A DNA stretch of 64,000 nt from the NCBI GenBank assembly GCA_902794825.1, contig CADBIU010000006.1, forward strand, positions 1 through 64,000, in the 5' to 3' direction. Position numbers and translations under genes: made by a program. Shown here one piece after another: positions 16,959 to 25,371 of this stretch. Source of the DNA: an uncultured Lachnospiraceae bacterium (GTDB taxonomy: Bacteria; Bacillota; Clostridia; Lachnospirales; Lachnospiraceae). The notes below the pieces were generated by a model that was not told the origin of the DNA, searched no databases, and saw nothing but the letters and a program-made list of their open reading frames with translations. Positions within the stretch are counted from its first letter, which is position 1. Every line of letters begins with the position of its first letter.

Positions 16959-18173
16959 TTATTCCGCTTTTGCCAGCGCAGGTTCCAGTATCGAGACCAT
17001 CTCGTCGATCTCCCTCTCAGTGATGATGAGGGGCGGAAGGATACGGATAATGTCCGCTCCCGCGTTGATGAGGATCAGACCGTTATCCATAGCGTCCGCG
17101 ATCACGCCCTTGACAGGTCCTCTGCAGACCAGGCCCTGCATGAAGCCTCGTCCCCGTCTCTCCAGGCAGAAATCATATTTTGCCACAAGTTCGTCAAGTT
17201 TCTTCTCCAGATAGGGGGCGGTCTTCTTTACGTGATCCGTTATTCCCAGCGCCTCATACTGGTCGAGCACCGCGTTGACAGCCGCGCAAGCGAACGGATT
17301 TCCGCCGTAAGTCGTGCCGTGGTCGCCGGCCGTCAGGGAGTTGTCCGCCACTTTCTGAGTCATCATGAAAGCGCCCACCGGAACGCCGCAGCCGAGCGCT
17401 TTGGCGGAAGTCATGATATCGGGCTTAATGCCGAATTTCTGCCAGGCGTACATATAGCCTGTTCTTCCCATGCCGCACTGCACTTCATCAAAGATCAGAA
17501 GAATATCCTTTTCGTCACAGAGCTCTCTCACTGCCCGGAGGAACTCCTCCTTCGCGGGAACGATGCCGCCCTCGCCCTGCACGACTTCCATGATGATGGC
17601 ACAGGTCTTATCAGTCACAGCGGAAATGACGCTGTCCATGTCGTTCATCTTTGCGAATCTTGCTTCACAGGGCATTGCGCCGAAAGCTTCCCTGTAGTGG
17701 CTGTTGCCGGTGACTGAAAGAGCGCCGTATGTGCGCCCGTGGAAAGAATGCTCGAGCGCTACGACCTGATGATCAGATGCGCCGTCCTTGTTGTAAGCAT
17801 ACTTGATAGCTGCCTTGAGAGCTCCTTCAACTGCCTCGGCTCCGGAGTTGGCAAAGAATACACGATCCATGCCGCTGACTTCCTTGATCCTGTGAGCCGC
17901 CTTTATGGCGGGAACATTGTAAAAATAGTTGGAAGTATGCAGGATCTTGTCAATCTGCGCCTTCAGGGCGTTCTCATAATACTCGTTGCTGTAACCGAGG
18001 GCGAAAACTCCGATGCCGGACATGAAGTCCAGGTATTTCTTGCCCTCCACATCGTAGAGATACACGCCCTCACCATGATCAAGGACCACCTGATATCGGT
18101 TATATGTGTGCAGCAGGTCCTTCTCCGCCTGCTCGATCATCATCTTCATTGTCATTGTGTTCTGGCTCATCAT
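16959..18173 (-). CDS. argD: Acetylornithine aminotransferase
   Basis: 404 aa class III PLP aminotransferase. Visible features: YLDFMSGIGVFALGYS near the N-terminus, FANSGAEAVEGALK, HSFHGRTYGALS, LIFDEVQCGMGRTG and TSAKALGCGVPVGA with the PLP-binding Lys. It converts N-acetylglutamate semialdehyde and glutamate to N-acetylornithine and 2-oxoglutarate, step four of arginine synthesis. It is the last gene of GNAT-argJ-argB-argD, 20 bases after argB. The context supports ArgD over the related ornithine or GABA aminotransferases. Confidence 0.96.
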   Translation of the reverse strand: MMSQNTMTMKMMIEQAEKDLLHTYNRYQVVLDHGEGVYLYDVEGKKYLDFMSGIGVFALGYSNEYYENALKAQIDKILHTSNYFYNVPAIKAAHRIKEVSGMDRVFFANSGAEAVEGALKAAIKYAYNKDGASDHQVVALEHSFHGRTYGALSVTGNSHYREAFGAMPCEARFAKMNDMDSVISAVTDKTCAIIMEVVQGEGGIVPAKEEFLRAVRELCDEKDILLIFDEVQCGMGRTGYMYAWQKFGIKPDIMTSAKALGCGVPVGAFMMTQKVADNSLTAGDHGTTYGGNPFACAAVNAVLDQYEALGITDHVKKTAPYLEKKLDELVAKYDFCLERRGRGFMQGLVCRGPVKGVIADAMDNGLILINAGADIIRILPPLIITEREIDEMVSILEPALAKAE

Positions 18174-18193
18174 TCGCTCCTTTTTTTCTGCCT

Positions 18194-19108
18194 TCAGTTC
18201 ATATCCGTATCGGAAGTCAGGTGGAACATTGTCCCGACTCCCTTATCTGTAAAGAACTCAAGCAGCATACTATGGGGAATCCTTCCGTCAAGGATATGAA
18301 CCCTGTGTACGCCGCCGCGTACCGCCTGGGTGCAGTTGGTAAGTTTGGGAAGCATTCCGCCTCCGATGATGCCGTCCGCGATCAGCTGCTCCGCTTCCGC
18401 GATTGTGATCCTGTTTATAAAGGAAGAAGGATCGTTGATATCTCTGTAAAGGCCGGCGATATCAGTCAGATACACTAACCTGTCGGCTTTCACAGATCTT
18501 GCGATAGCGCTGGCCGCCTCGTCCGCATTTATATTAAAAGTGTCAAAATTCTCATCCATTCCTACAGGCGCGACGATCGGAAGATAATCGTTATCCAGAA
18601 GGTCATAGAGGATCTTGGGCCTGACTTTGCATACTTCTCCGACATAGCCGATATCCTGCCCGTCTGAAATCTTTTTGGTGACAGTGAGGAGTTTGCCGTC
18701 CTTGCCGCTTATTCCCACTGCTTTGACGCCCAGCTCTTCCACCATGCGGACCAGATTCTTATTGACTCTTCCGAGTACCATCTCGGCGATCTCCATTGTC
18801 TCCTCGTCAGTCACGCGAAGGCCGTTGATAAACTGCGCCTCTTTTCCGCTCTTCTTCACCCAGCTGCTGATAGCCTTTCCGCCTCCGTGGACGATGATCG
18901 GCTTAAATCCGACAAGTTTGAGGAGCGTGACATCCTTGATCACATTTTTCTGAAGCTCCTCGTTGTTCATCGCGCTTCCGCCGTACTTGATCACAACGAT
19001 CTTTCTGTTGAATTTCTGTATATAGGGCAGAGCCTCGATCAGTACTGACGCTTTGCGCTGCGCCTCGGTCTGCTCCCGGTTCAGATGTGTTTCCATTGTT
19101 TTCTCCAT
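18194..19108 (-). CDS. argB: Acetylglutamate kinase
   Basis: 304 aa amino-acid kinase. It has [10 protein letters not shown] near residue 40 (phosphate-binding Lys and Gly loop), [13 protein letters not shown] for substrate binding, [12 protein letters not shown], and [21 protein letters not shown] at the C-terminus, which is close to the arginine-responsive ArgB pattern. It phosphorylates N-acetylglutamate. The N-terminal extension (about 30 residues with EALPYIQKF) is the kind found in hexameric arginine-inhibited enzymes, so feedback control at this step is likely. Confidence 0.96.
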   Translation of the reverse strand: MEKTMETHLNREQTEAQRKASVLIEALPYIQKFNRKIVVIKYGGSAMNNEELQKNVIKDVTLLKLVGFKPIIVHGGGKAISSWVKKSGKEAQFINGLRVTDEETMEIAEMVLGRVNKNLVRMVEELGVKAVGISGKDGKLLTVTKKISDGQDIGYVGEVCKVRPKILYDLLDNDYLPIVAPVGMDENFDTFNINADEAASAIARSVKADRLVYLTDIAGLYRDINDPSSFINRITIAEAEQLIADGIIGGGMLPKLTNCTQAVRGGVHRVHILDGRIPHSMLLEFFTDKGVGTMFHLTSDTDMN

Positions 19109-19181
19109 TCCGGACCTGCCGCTGTTTAGTATACGTTCGGCAGTATCCCTGATCTTTATATGTTTTGACCGGTTTTAAATA

Positions 19182-20408
19182 TCAGCTTCTGTAATCAGCG
19201 TTGATCCTTACATAGTCATAAGTAAGATCGCATCCCCATGCGGTCGCATCCGCGTCACCCATGTGCATGTCCGCTGTGATGATCACTTTCTCGCCGGAGA
19301 GGAGCTCAGTGGCCTTCTCTTCGCTGTAATCAGCCGCGCTTCCGTTTGTGAATATAAGGATCTGGTCCTCGCCCTCGCCAAAATACAGATCGCAGTTCTC
19401 CGGATCAAAAGAGGCTCCGGAATATCCGAGCGCGCACAGGATCCTGCCCCAGTTCGCGTCTTTGCCGAACACAGCCGCTTTGGTCAGACTGGACGTGATG
19501 ACACTCTTCGCGAAGATCCTGGCGTTTTCAAGGCTGTCCGCGTGAATGACTCTTGTCTCGATGAGTCTGGTGCAGCCCTCTCCGTCTCCTGCCATCTTCA
19601 TGGCAAGTTCCCTGCAGACTGCTCTAAGCGCTTCATAAAATGCTGCGTAGTCCGCGCTGTTCTCGTCTGCGATGACCGCGTTTCCTGCGAGTCCGTTCGC
19701 GAGAACGAGCAGAGTATCGTTGGTGGAGGTATCTCCGTCCACGGAGATCATATTGAATGTCTCCTGAACGATCTCGCCAAGCGCCTTCTGCAGCAGAGCT
19801 TTCTCAATTGCGGCGTCTGTTGTGACATAGCCGAGCATTGTGCACATATTGGGGTGGATCATTCCGGACCCCTTGGCCATACCGCCGATCACGGCTTTCT
19901 TCCCGCCTGCTTCAAATTCATATGCAGTCTCTTTGTGGACGGTATCCGTGGTCATGATCGCCTTTGCCGCCTCTGTGCCGGCCTCAATCCCGGGTCTCTT
20001 GTTCTCCGCCAGCTTTCTTACGCCGGCTTTTATTCGGTCAATCGGCAGCTGGAAGCCGATAACGCCTGTGGATCCCACAAGCACGGAATCCGCGTCGATG
20101 TCAAGGCATGCCGCGGCTTCCTCCGCGGTCTGACTGCAGTAATCCATTCCCTGAACGCCCGTGCAGGCATTTGCGATTCCGGAGTTAACGATCACCGCGT
20201 GGGCGGGATTTCCGCTGTATACCATATCCCTGTCCCAGACGACCGGGGCAGCTTTTACTACATTCGTTGTAAAAGTACCTGCGCAGACACACGGCTCCTT
20301 GCTGAAAACCAGCGCCATGTCAGTTCTTCCTTCATATTTAATGTGCGCGGCTGCCGACGCCGCCTCAAAACCCTGCGCTGCTGTGACGCCTCCCTCGATC
20401 TTTCTCAT
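19182..20408 (-). CDS. argJ: Bifunctional glutamate N-acetyltransferase/ornithine acetyltransferase
   Basis: 408 aa from the ATG at 20408 (MRKIEGGVTAAQGF), preceded by GGAGGAG; a longer open frame to 20534 runs back inside the GNAT gene and lacks support. ArgJ transfers acetyl groups from acetylornithine to glutamate. The self-cleavage site is visible in HPNMCTMLGYVTTDA, with the nucleophile Thr following Cys. KGSGMIHPNM, VDGDTSTNDT and GKDANWGRI are family signatures. The start is one base past the stop of the GNAT gene, so the two are coupled. Confidence 0.96.
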   Translation of the reverse strand: MRKIEGGVTAAQGFEAASAAAHIKYEGRTDMALVFSKEPCVCAGTFTTNVVKAAPVVWDRDMVYSGNPAHAVIVNSGIANACTGVQGMDYCSQTAEEAAACLDIDADSVLVGSTGVIGFQLPIDRIKAGVRKLAENKRPGIEAGTEAAKAIMTTDTVHKETAYEFEAGGKKAVIGGMAKGSGMIHPNMCTMLGYVTTDAAIEKALLQKALGEIVQETFNMISVDGDTSTNDTLLVLANGLAGNAVIADENSADYAAFYEALRAVCRELAMKMAGDGEGCTRLIETRVIHADSLENARIFAKSVITSSLTKAAVFGKDANWGRILCALGYSGASFDPENCDLYFGEGEDQILIFTNGSAADYSEEKATELLSGEKVIITADMHMGDADATAWGCDLTYDYVRINADYRS

Positions 20409-20409
20409 C

Positions 20410-20880
20410 TTACTCCTCCGTTTCGCTCTCAATAAAACGCGTGATATTCGCTTCATTAAGAATAAATTCATAATAATTGCAGTCAGGACGGCACGTCCAT
20501 CCGATCTGCTTCCAGAACGCGTTTCCCGCGTCATTTTTCGTAAACGCGATCAGAGCGATCTTATTGATCTTCATTTTTTTCAGTTCGTTCATGCAGTAGA
20601 TGACCATTCCGGTGGCAATCCCCTGCCTTCTGTAAGACTTCTTCACACATACGTGGTAGAAGCTTGCCTGTCTGCCGTCGTGCCCGCACAATATGGAGCC
20701 GACGATCCTGTCTCCGTCACAGGCCACTACGCTGGTAGTGGGATTTCTCTCAAGAAACCTCTCTATATCTTCTCTGGAATCGTCTATACTGCGGATCCCG
20801 AAGCCTCTTATACTCAGCCACAGATTCCGGACTTTGTCGTAATCGCCGTTCACCATGGGACGTATCTCAATATTTTCCAT
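20410..20880 (-). CDS. GNAT-family N-acetyltransferase heading the arg operon
   Basis: 156 aa with one GNAT domain. HVCVKKSYRRQGIATGMV carries the acetyl-CoA pyrophosphate loop (R-R-Q-G-I-A), and FTKNDAGNAFWKQIGW is the usual C-terminal strand-helix. It is the first gene of an operon with argJ, argB and argD, where argC would normally lie. It could be a short N-acetylglutamate synthase that primes the cycle or an unrelated acetyltransferase; sequence alone does not decide. argC is not in the window. Confidence 0.8.
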   Translation of the reverse strand: MENIEIRPMVNGDYDKVRNLWLSIRGFGIRSIDDSREDIERFLERNPTTSVVACDGDRIVGSILCGHDGRQASFYHVCVKKSYRRQGIATGMVIYCMNELKKMKINKIALIAFTKNDAGNAFWKQIGWTCRPDCNYYEFILNEANITRFIESETEE

Positions 20881-20984
20881 ATTATTCCTTCACTATTTTT
20901 CCGCCTTTTAAAGTCATGCAGTCTGATAATATCACAATTTTTTATATAATAAAGAACTATTTTTAAACAATTCGAAATGTGTTT

Positions 20985-21021
20985 ATGCATTATATGCATC
21001 TTTTATGCATTATATACGCAT
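20985..21021. promoter_or_regulatory. Tandem palindromes in the divergent arg promoter region (possible ArgR sites)
   Basis: The 290-base AT-rich gap between divergent arg transcripts contains a perfect palindrome atgcattatatgcat (20985-20999), then a second related half-repeat atgcattatatacgcat (21005-21021). Another palindrome is centred on attcgaat near 21050. ARG boxes are paired AT-rich 18-base palindromes, so ArgR binding is plausible, but the core differs from the Bacillus consensus. Confidence 0.4.
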
Positions 21022-21173
21022 ATTATGCAGTTTTCAATGTATATTATTCGAATATTATTAAATTATATTCAAAATCCCTATTGCATTTCCAATTATGCTG
21101 TTGTATAGTACACAAATGTAAGATCCGCTTACGACAAAAATTCAATGTATATAGAGAAATGGAGGAACTCACA

Positions 21174-22403
21174 ATGTCCGAACAGAAAGAAAAAGTAATC
21201 CTCGCCTACAGCGGCGGCCTCGATACCACTGCCATCATCCCGTGGCTCAAAGAAAACTACGATTTTGACGTCATCTGCGTCTGCATTGACTGCGGTCAGG
21301 AAGAGGAACTCGATCACCTTGAAGAGCGTGCAAAATATTGCGGCGCTTCCAAACTGTATATTCTGGATGTCAATGATGAGTTCGCCGAGGAATATATCGT
21401 TCCCTGCGTACAGGCCCACGCCGTTTACGAGAACAAGTATCTCCTGGGCACCTCCATGGCACGTCCTCTGATCGCCAAGAAGCTTGTAGAGATCGCCCGT
21501 AAAGAAGGCGCGACGACCATCTGCCACGGAGCGACAGGTAAAGGCAACGATCAGATCCGTTTCGAGCTCGGCATTAAGGCTCTGGCTCCCGATCTTCGCA
21601 TCATCGCGGCATGGCGCAGCGACAAGTGGAAAATGGACTCCCGTGAATCTGAGATCGAGTTCTGCAAACAGCATGGGATCGACCTTCCCTTCTCCGCGGA
21701 CAGCAGTTACAGCCGTGACCGCAACCTCTGGCACATCAGCCACGAGGGTCTCGAGCTCGAAGATCCTTCTCTGATGCCCAACTACGATCATCTCCTGGTC
21801 CTTAGTAAAACTCCAATGAAGGCTCCCGATGAGATCACCTATGTGACCATGACCTTCGAGCAGGGCGTTCCCAAGAGCGTAAACGGCAAAGAGATGAAAG
21901 TCGCCGATATCATCCGCACCCTCAACAAACTCGGCGGAGAGAACGGCATCGGCATCATCGACATCGTAGAAAACCGCGTAGTCGGCATCAAGTCCCGCGG
22001 CGTCTATGAGACCCCCGGCGGAACGATCCTCATGGAGGCTCATCAGCAGCTCGAGGAACTCGTCCTCGACCGCAAGACCTATGAGGTTAAGGATGAGATC
22101 GGCCACAAATTCGCCAGTCTCGTATATGAAGGCAAGTGGTTCTCTCCTCTTCGCGAGGCGGAGCAGGCCTTCATCGAGGCCACACAGAAGTATGTCACCG
22201 GAGAAGTCAAGTTCGGTCTCTACAAGGGCAACATCATCAAAGCCGGAACTTACTCTCCTTACAGCCTCTACAACGAGAGCCTTGCATCCTTCACGACAGG
22301 CGACCTCTATGACCATCACGACGCAGAGGGCTTCATCACTCTCTTCGGTCTTCCCGAGAAGGTGCGCGCGCTGAAGCTGCAGGAAGTAAACGGCAAGCAG
22401 TAA
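21174..22403 (+). CDS. argG: Argininosuccinate synthase
   Basis: 409 aa from ATG 21174, chosen for the ATGGAGGAACTCAC leader with GGAGG; the open frame extends further upstream, but that part is promoter DNA. The N-terminal PP-loop AYSGGLDTT binds ATP. ICHGATGKGNDQIRFE and DSSYSRDRNLWHIS are ArgG signatures, as is YETPGGTIL. It ligates citrulline and aspartate. It is transcribed divergently from GNAT-argJBD, suggesting shared control from the palindromes between them. argH and argF are not in the window. Confidence 0.97.
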   Translation: MSEQKEKVILAYSGGLDTTAIIPWLKENYDFDVICVCIDCGQEEELDHLEERAKYCGASKLYILDVNDEFAEEYIVPCVQAHAVYENKYLLGTSMARPLIAKKLVEIARKEGATTICHGATGKGNDQIRFELGIKALAPDLRIIAAWRSDKWKMDSRESEIEFCKQHGIDLPFSADSSYSRDRNLWHISHEGLELEDPSLMPNYDHLLVLSKTPMKAPDEITYVTMTFEQGVPKSVNGKEMKVADIIRTLNKLGGENGIGIIDIVENRVVGIKSRGVYETPGGTILMEAHQQLEELVLDRKTYEVKDEIGHKFASLVYEGKWFSPLREAEQAFIEATQKYVTGEVKFGLYKGNIIKAGTYSPYSLYNESLASFTTGDLYDHHDAEGFITLFGLPEKVRALKLQEVNGKQ

Positions 22404-22420
22404 ACAATCATAGGCCCGGA

Positions 22421-22447
22421 GTATATACCCTGTCATTCTCTCCGGAG
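22421..22447 (+). repeat. Half copy of element A left arm
   Basis: gtatataccctgtc followed by attctctccggag repeats the outer 5' arm and 5' internal loop of element A 43 bases upstream of it. It would pair even better with the element A 3' arm (gacagggtatatac) than the resident arm does, so it may be an alternative strand or a tandem-duplication scar. Confidence 0.6.
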
Positions 22448-22463
22448 TTTGAAGTACCCCTGC

Positions 22464-22605
22464 GTATATACTCTGTCCTTCTCTCCGGTTTCACCGGCGG
22501 GGAAGTTATAATAGTAATTGAAAAAGAGATGGCATCATCGTGCCATCTCTCTTTTTATGTATTGCTTCCCCGCCGGTGAAAAGTCGTTCATGACAGGGTA
22601 TATAC
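22464..22605 (+). repeat. Structured palindromic element A
   Basis: A 142-base long-hairpin element. The outer arms gtatatac (22464-22471, 22598-22605) extend inward by ctgtc/gacag. The inner arms are a perfect 16-bp pair at 22490-22505 and 22565-22580 (ttcaccggcggggaag and its complement). Between the stems is an asymmetric internal loop: cttctctccggt on the 5' side, aagtcgttcat on the 3' side. The apical loop contains the argG terminator. Element B carries the same internal loop with different stems. I do not recognise the family. Confidence 0.75.
22525..22556 (+). terminator. argG terminator inside element A loop
   Basis: agagatggca (22525-22534) pairs with tgccatctct (22541-22550) and is followed by CTTTTTATG. 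This is a clear intrinsic terminator for argG about 120 bases after its stop, sitting exactly within the apical part of element A. Confidence 0.85.
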
Positions 22606-22794
22606 TACGGGGTATAAATCACTCCCCTGCCGTACAAATCATTACTGGCTGGGTACATATTCATGGGCATAGTTTTTTCAACCGTCAGATATGAGCAAGA
22701 GTCTTATATAGAGGTAGATTCACAAAATTGTTTATGAGAAATACTGTAAATTTAATCTGATCATCATCGTAAATAATAGGGATAACGTGGAGAC

Positions 22795-22914
22795 GTGCCG
22801 GGCGTTATATCCTGTCTGTAACGACTTTTCACGTACGGGAAAGTACCGCTGACCCTATTTATTACTTTCCCGTACGTGAAACCGGAGTGAAAGACAGGTT
22901 ATAACGCCCGGCAC
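22795..22914 (-). repeat. Structured palindromic element B, inverted relative to A
   Basis: 120 bases. The outer arms are a perfect 15-bp pair (gtgccgggcgttata at 22795-22809, complement at 22900-22914), continued by cctgtc/gacagg. The inner arms are a perfect 18-bp pair (22828-22845 and 22863-22880). Read on the minus strand, the internal loops are tttcactccggt (5' side) and aagtcgttaca (3' side), nearly identical to element A although the stems differ. It ends 86 bases before the DUF1294 gene. The 190 bases between A and B show no gene. Confidence 0.75.
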
Positions 22915-23000
22915 GAAACAACGATTAATCTATTTTTAACTTGCATGTGGCCATCGAAACTTATACAATATACCTCAGGAATTTTGGAAAGGAGGAGCTC

Positions 23001-23294
23001 ATGAATACAAGATTAATGCTTTTTCTCTATTTTTTCGTTATGAACCTGCTCGGCCTTTCCGCTATGGTCATTGATAAGATACGCGCAATGGAGCGCCGAT
23101 TCCGTATTCCGGAGTCCGTGCTCTTTATTCTTGCGATTCTGGGCGGTTCTGCAGGCTGTATCGCGGGAATGATCATATTTCGCCACAAGAAGCGCAAGCC
23201 GCAGTTCCGCTATGGTCTGCCTCTGATCCTTATCCTTCAGATCAGCGCATGGCTCGCGCTTCATATAGCAACTTCCAAGATCGTTTTCCTGTAA
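23001..23294 (+). CDS. DUF1294 family membrane protein
   Basis: 97 aa from ATG 23001, behind AAAGGAGGAGCTC; a longer reading from 22941 has no ribosome site. There are three hydrophobic segments (about 4-24, 38-60 and 72-92). Motifs IDKIRAMERRFRIPE and GGSAGCIAGMIIFRHKKRKPQF match the DUF1294 pattern (G-S-x-G, then R-H-K-x-x-K-x-x-F). Function is unknown in the family. Confidence 0.88.
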   Translation: MNTRLMLFLYFFVMNLLGLSAMVIDKIRAMERRFRIPESVLFILAILGGSAGCIAGMIIFRHKKRKPQFRYGLPLILILQISAWLALHIATSKIVFL

Positions 23295-23330
23295 AGGCTC
23301 ATTATTTACATTCATCAGACGGGGAATTAT

Positions 23331-23837
23331 ATGAGAGCATTTAAGATCACTGAAACAGGAAATTTCATGACGAAGCTTCTGTCCGGCAGTTCTTTTGATT
23401 CTTTTTTGCTGGAGGAAGCTTCTCTTAGTATGCAGGTTACCTGGCTTTTAGACGGAAAAATAAACCGCGGTTTCTATTCCGCCGAAGAATGGGAAGATGA
23501 GTCCCTACACCCTTATCCGCTGATCTCATGGTCAGAAGTGCGGGGGCATCTGCGGGAACTGATCCGGGGCAAAAAAGCGCCGGCTTCTCTCTCGATCGTT
23601 CTTCAGCTTCGCCCCGACCACTGTGAAAAGATACTGGTTTCGAACGGTTTCCCCCAGCTTAAGGAAAACGTCGGCGCCATGGTCCTCAACATCCGTTATG
23701 ACGGGACCGATGTCACACTGGTTACGGGCATTGCGTTAAAGAGTTTTACACTGGACAAAAATGCCGACAGGATCTGGGACGAGACTATGGAGAAGTTTCT
23801 CATATCCAGGGAGATCGGTTTTGAAACAATGGCTTAA
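23331..23837 (+). CDS. Hypothetical protein, DUF5721-like
   Basis: 168 aa soluble protein beginning MRAFKITETGNFMTKLL, with a central RGHLRELIRGKKAPASLSIV and a C-terminal NIRYDGTDVTLVTG segment. The pattern is that of a short protein common in Lachnospiraceae that I associate with DUF5721; this is from memory. It ends 15 bases before pyrB and is co-directional with the genes on either side. No catalytic motif is evident. Confidence 0.65.
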   Translation: MRAFKITETGNFMTKLLSGSSFDSFLLEEASLSMQVTWLLDGKINRGFYSAEEWEDESLHPYPLISWSEVRGHLRELIRGKKAPASLSIVLQLRPDHCEKILVSNGFPQLKENVGAMVLNIRYDGTDVTLVTGIALKSFTLDKNADRIWDETMEKFLISREIGFETMA

Positions 23838-23852
23838 AAGAAAGGAGTCTTC

Positions 23853-24770
23853 ATGCGACACTGTCTTACACCTCTTGATTTTACCACTCAGGAGCTCGAT
23901 CAGCTTTTCGATCTGGCTGCCGACATTGAGAAAAACCCTGACAAATACGCGCACGCCTGCGACGGCAAGAAGATCGCGACGCTCTTCTACGAACCCAGTA
24001 CAAGAACACGTCTGAGTTTTGAAGCCGCCATGATGAATCTTGGAGGAAAGGCTCTTGGCTTCGCCGGCGCCGACCAGTCTTCCGCAGCTAAAGGTGAGAG
24101 TGTGGCTGACACGATCCGCGTTGTCTCCTGCTTCGCTGATATCGCTGCGATCCGCCACAACAAAGAAGGCGCGGCTTACGTGGCTTCCCGTTTTTCCGAC
24201 ATCCCTGTCATCAACGCGGGCGACGGCGGACACGAACATCCCACCCAGACGCTTTTGGACATGATGACGATCCGTCAGCTCAAGGGGAGGCTTAACCACT
24301 TCACGATCGGTATCTGCGGCGATCTCAAATTCGGCAGAACAGTGCACTCGCTGGTCAAAACACTTGCGCGCTACGAGGACATCCACTTTGTTTTCATTTC
24401 CCCGCCTGAGCTTCGTGTTCCCGACTACATCACCGATCTTCTTGAGGAGAAAGGTTACACCTATGAGGAGTGCATCAAGCTTGAGGACGTCATCACCAAA
24501 CTTGATCTTCTCTATATGACACGCGTACAGAGAGAGCGCTTCTTCAACGAGGAAGATTATATCAGGCTGAAGGATTTCTATGTTTTGAATAAGAAACTCA
24601 TGCGCCGGGCCAAGAATGATATGTATGTGCTGCATCCGCTTCCCCGCGTAAACGAGATTTCCGTGGAGATCGACAAAGATCCCCGGGCCGCTTACTTCAA
24701 GCAGGTTCAGTACGGCGTATATGTGCGCATGGCATTGATCCTGACACTGCTTGACATTCATGTGGACTGA
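23853..24770 (+). CDS. pyrB: Aspartate carbamoyltransferase catalytic chain
   Basis: 305 aa with carbamoyl-phosphate motif [13 protein letters not shown], the mobile-lysine loop ([10 protein letters not shown]), HPTQTLLDM and [10 protein letters not shown]. It catalyses the first committed step of pyrimidine synthesis, carbamoyl-aspartate formation. It is followed by its regulatory partner pyrI 36 bases downstream. The start has GAAAGGAG. No PyrR-type attenuator is evident upstream. Confidence 0.97.
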   Translation: MRHCLTPLDFTTQELDQLFDLAADIEKNPDKYAHACDGKKIATLFYEPSTRTRLSFEAAMMNLGGKALGFAGADQSSAAKGESVADTIRVVSCFADIAAIRHNKEGAAYVASRFSDIPVINAGDGGHEHPTQTLLDMMTIRQLKGRLNHFTIGICGDLKFGRTVHSLVKTLARYEDIHFVFISPPELRVPDYITDLLEEKGYTYEECIKLEDVITKLDLLYMTRVQRERFFNEEDYIRLKDFYVLNKKLMRRAKNDMYVLHPLPRVNEISVEIDKDPRAAYFKQVQYGVYVRMALILTLLDIHVD

Positions 24771-24806
24771 TTACCAGAGCTTATCCAAGGATTAGGAGGA
24801 AACCGA

Positions 24807-25256
24807 ATGTTAAACGTAGGCAAGATTGAAAACGGAATCGTTCTTGATCATATTGAAGCCGGCAAGGCTATGCTGATCTATCACTATCTCCACCTGGACA
24901 GAGAGGACTACCAGGTCGCTATCATCAAGAACGCCCGCAGCAATGATATGGGCCGCAAAGATATTTTGAAAGTGGAATGCGATCCCGATACCATCAGTCT
25001 CGACGCTGTCGCTCTGATCGAGCCCAACACAACAGTCAATATAATCAAGGGCGGCGTCATTGTGGAGAAGAAGAAAATGGATATGCCCAAGGAAGTCTAT
25101 GGAGTCCTTAAATGCCACAATCCGCGATGCATTTCTTCTATTGAGCAGGAACTGCCGCATATCTTCTTCCTGGCAGATTCCAGGCGCAAGATCTATCGCT
25201 GCAGATACTGCGAGGAGAAATATTCCGCCGGCGAGCGCGAGAAATGGTTCCGCTGA
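24807..25256 (+). CDS. pyrI: Aspartate carbamoyltransferase regulatory chain
   Basis: 149 aa. The N-terminal allosteric domain has KIENGIVLDHIEAGKAM, which binds nucleotides in the family. The C-terminal zinc domain has C103 and C108 (CHNPRC) and C132 and C135 (CRYC), all four ligands present. It forms the nucleotide-regulated 2c3:3r2-type holoenzyme with PyrB, so the enzyme here should be CTP/ATP responsive. Confidence 0.96.
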   Translation: MLNVGKIENGIVLDHIEAGKAMLIYHYLHLDREDYQVAIIKNARSNDMGRKDILKVECDPDTISLDAVALIEPNTTVNIIKGGVIVEKKKMDMPKEVYGVLKCHNPRCISSIEQELPHIFFLADSRRKIYRCRYCEEKYSAGEREKWFR

Positions 25257-25371
25257 GCAATGAGGTGCAAAATTGACAGGATACGACGTAACTTCCCTGT
25301 ACGGGGACAATCTCCCCGCCGCTCAGGAACAGAGCAAAGAATCTCGGCTGCAACAAAACAGCGCTTGGCCA

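Noticed and set aside
19263..20435. 390-codon open frame on the plus strand opposite argJ
   Set aside because: Antisense shadow of a clearly coding gene; composition reflects the complementary codons and there is no ribosome site.
21129..22436. 435-codon open frame on the minus strand opposite argG
   Set aside because: Antisense shadow of argG; no family pattern and no start signal.
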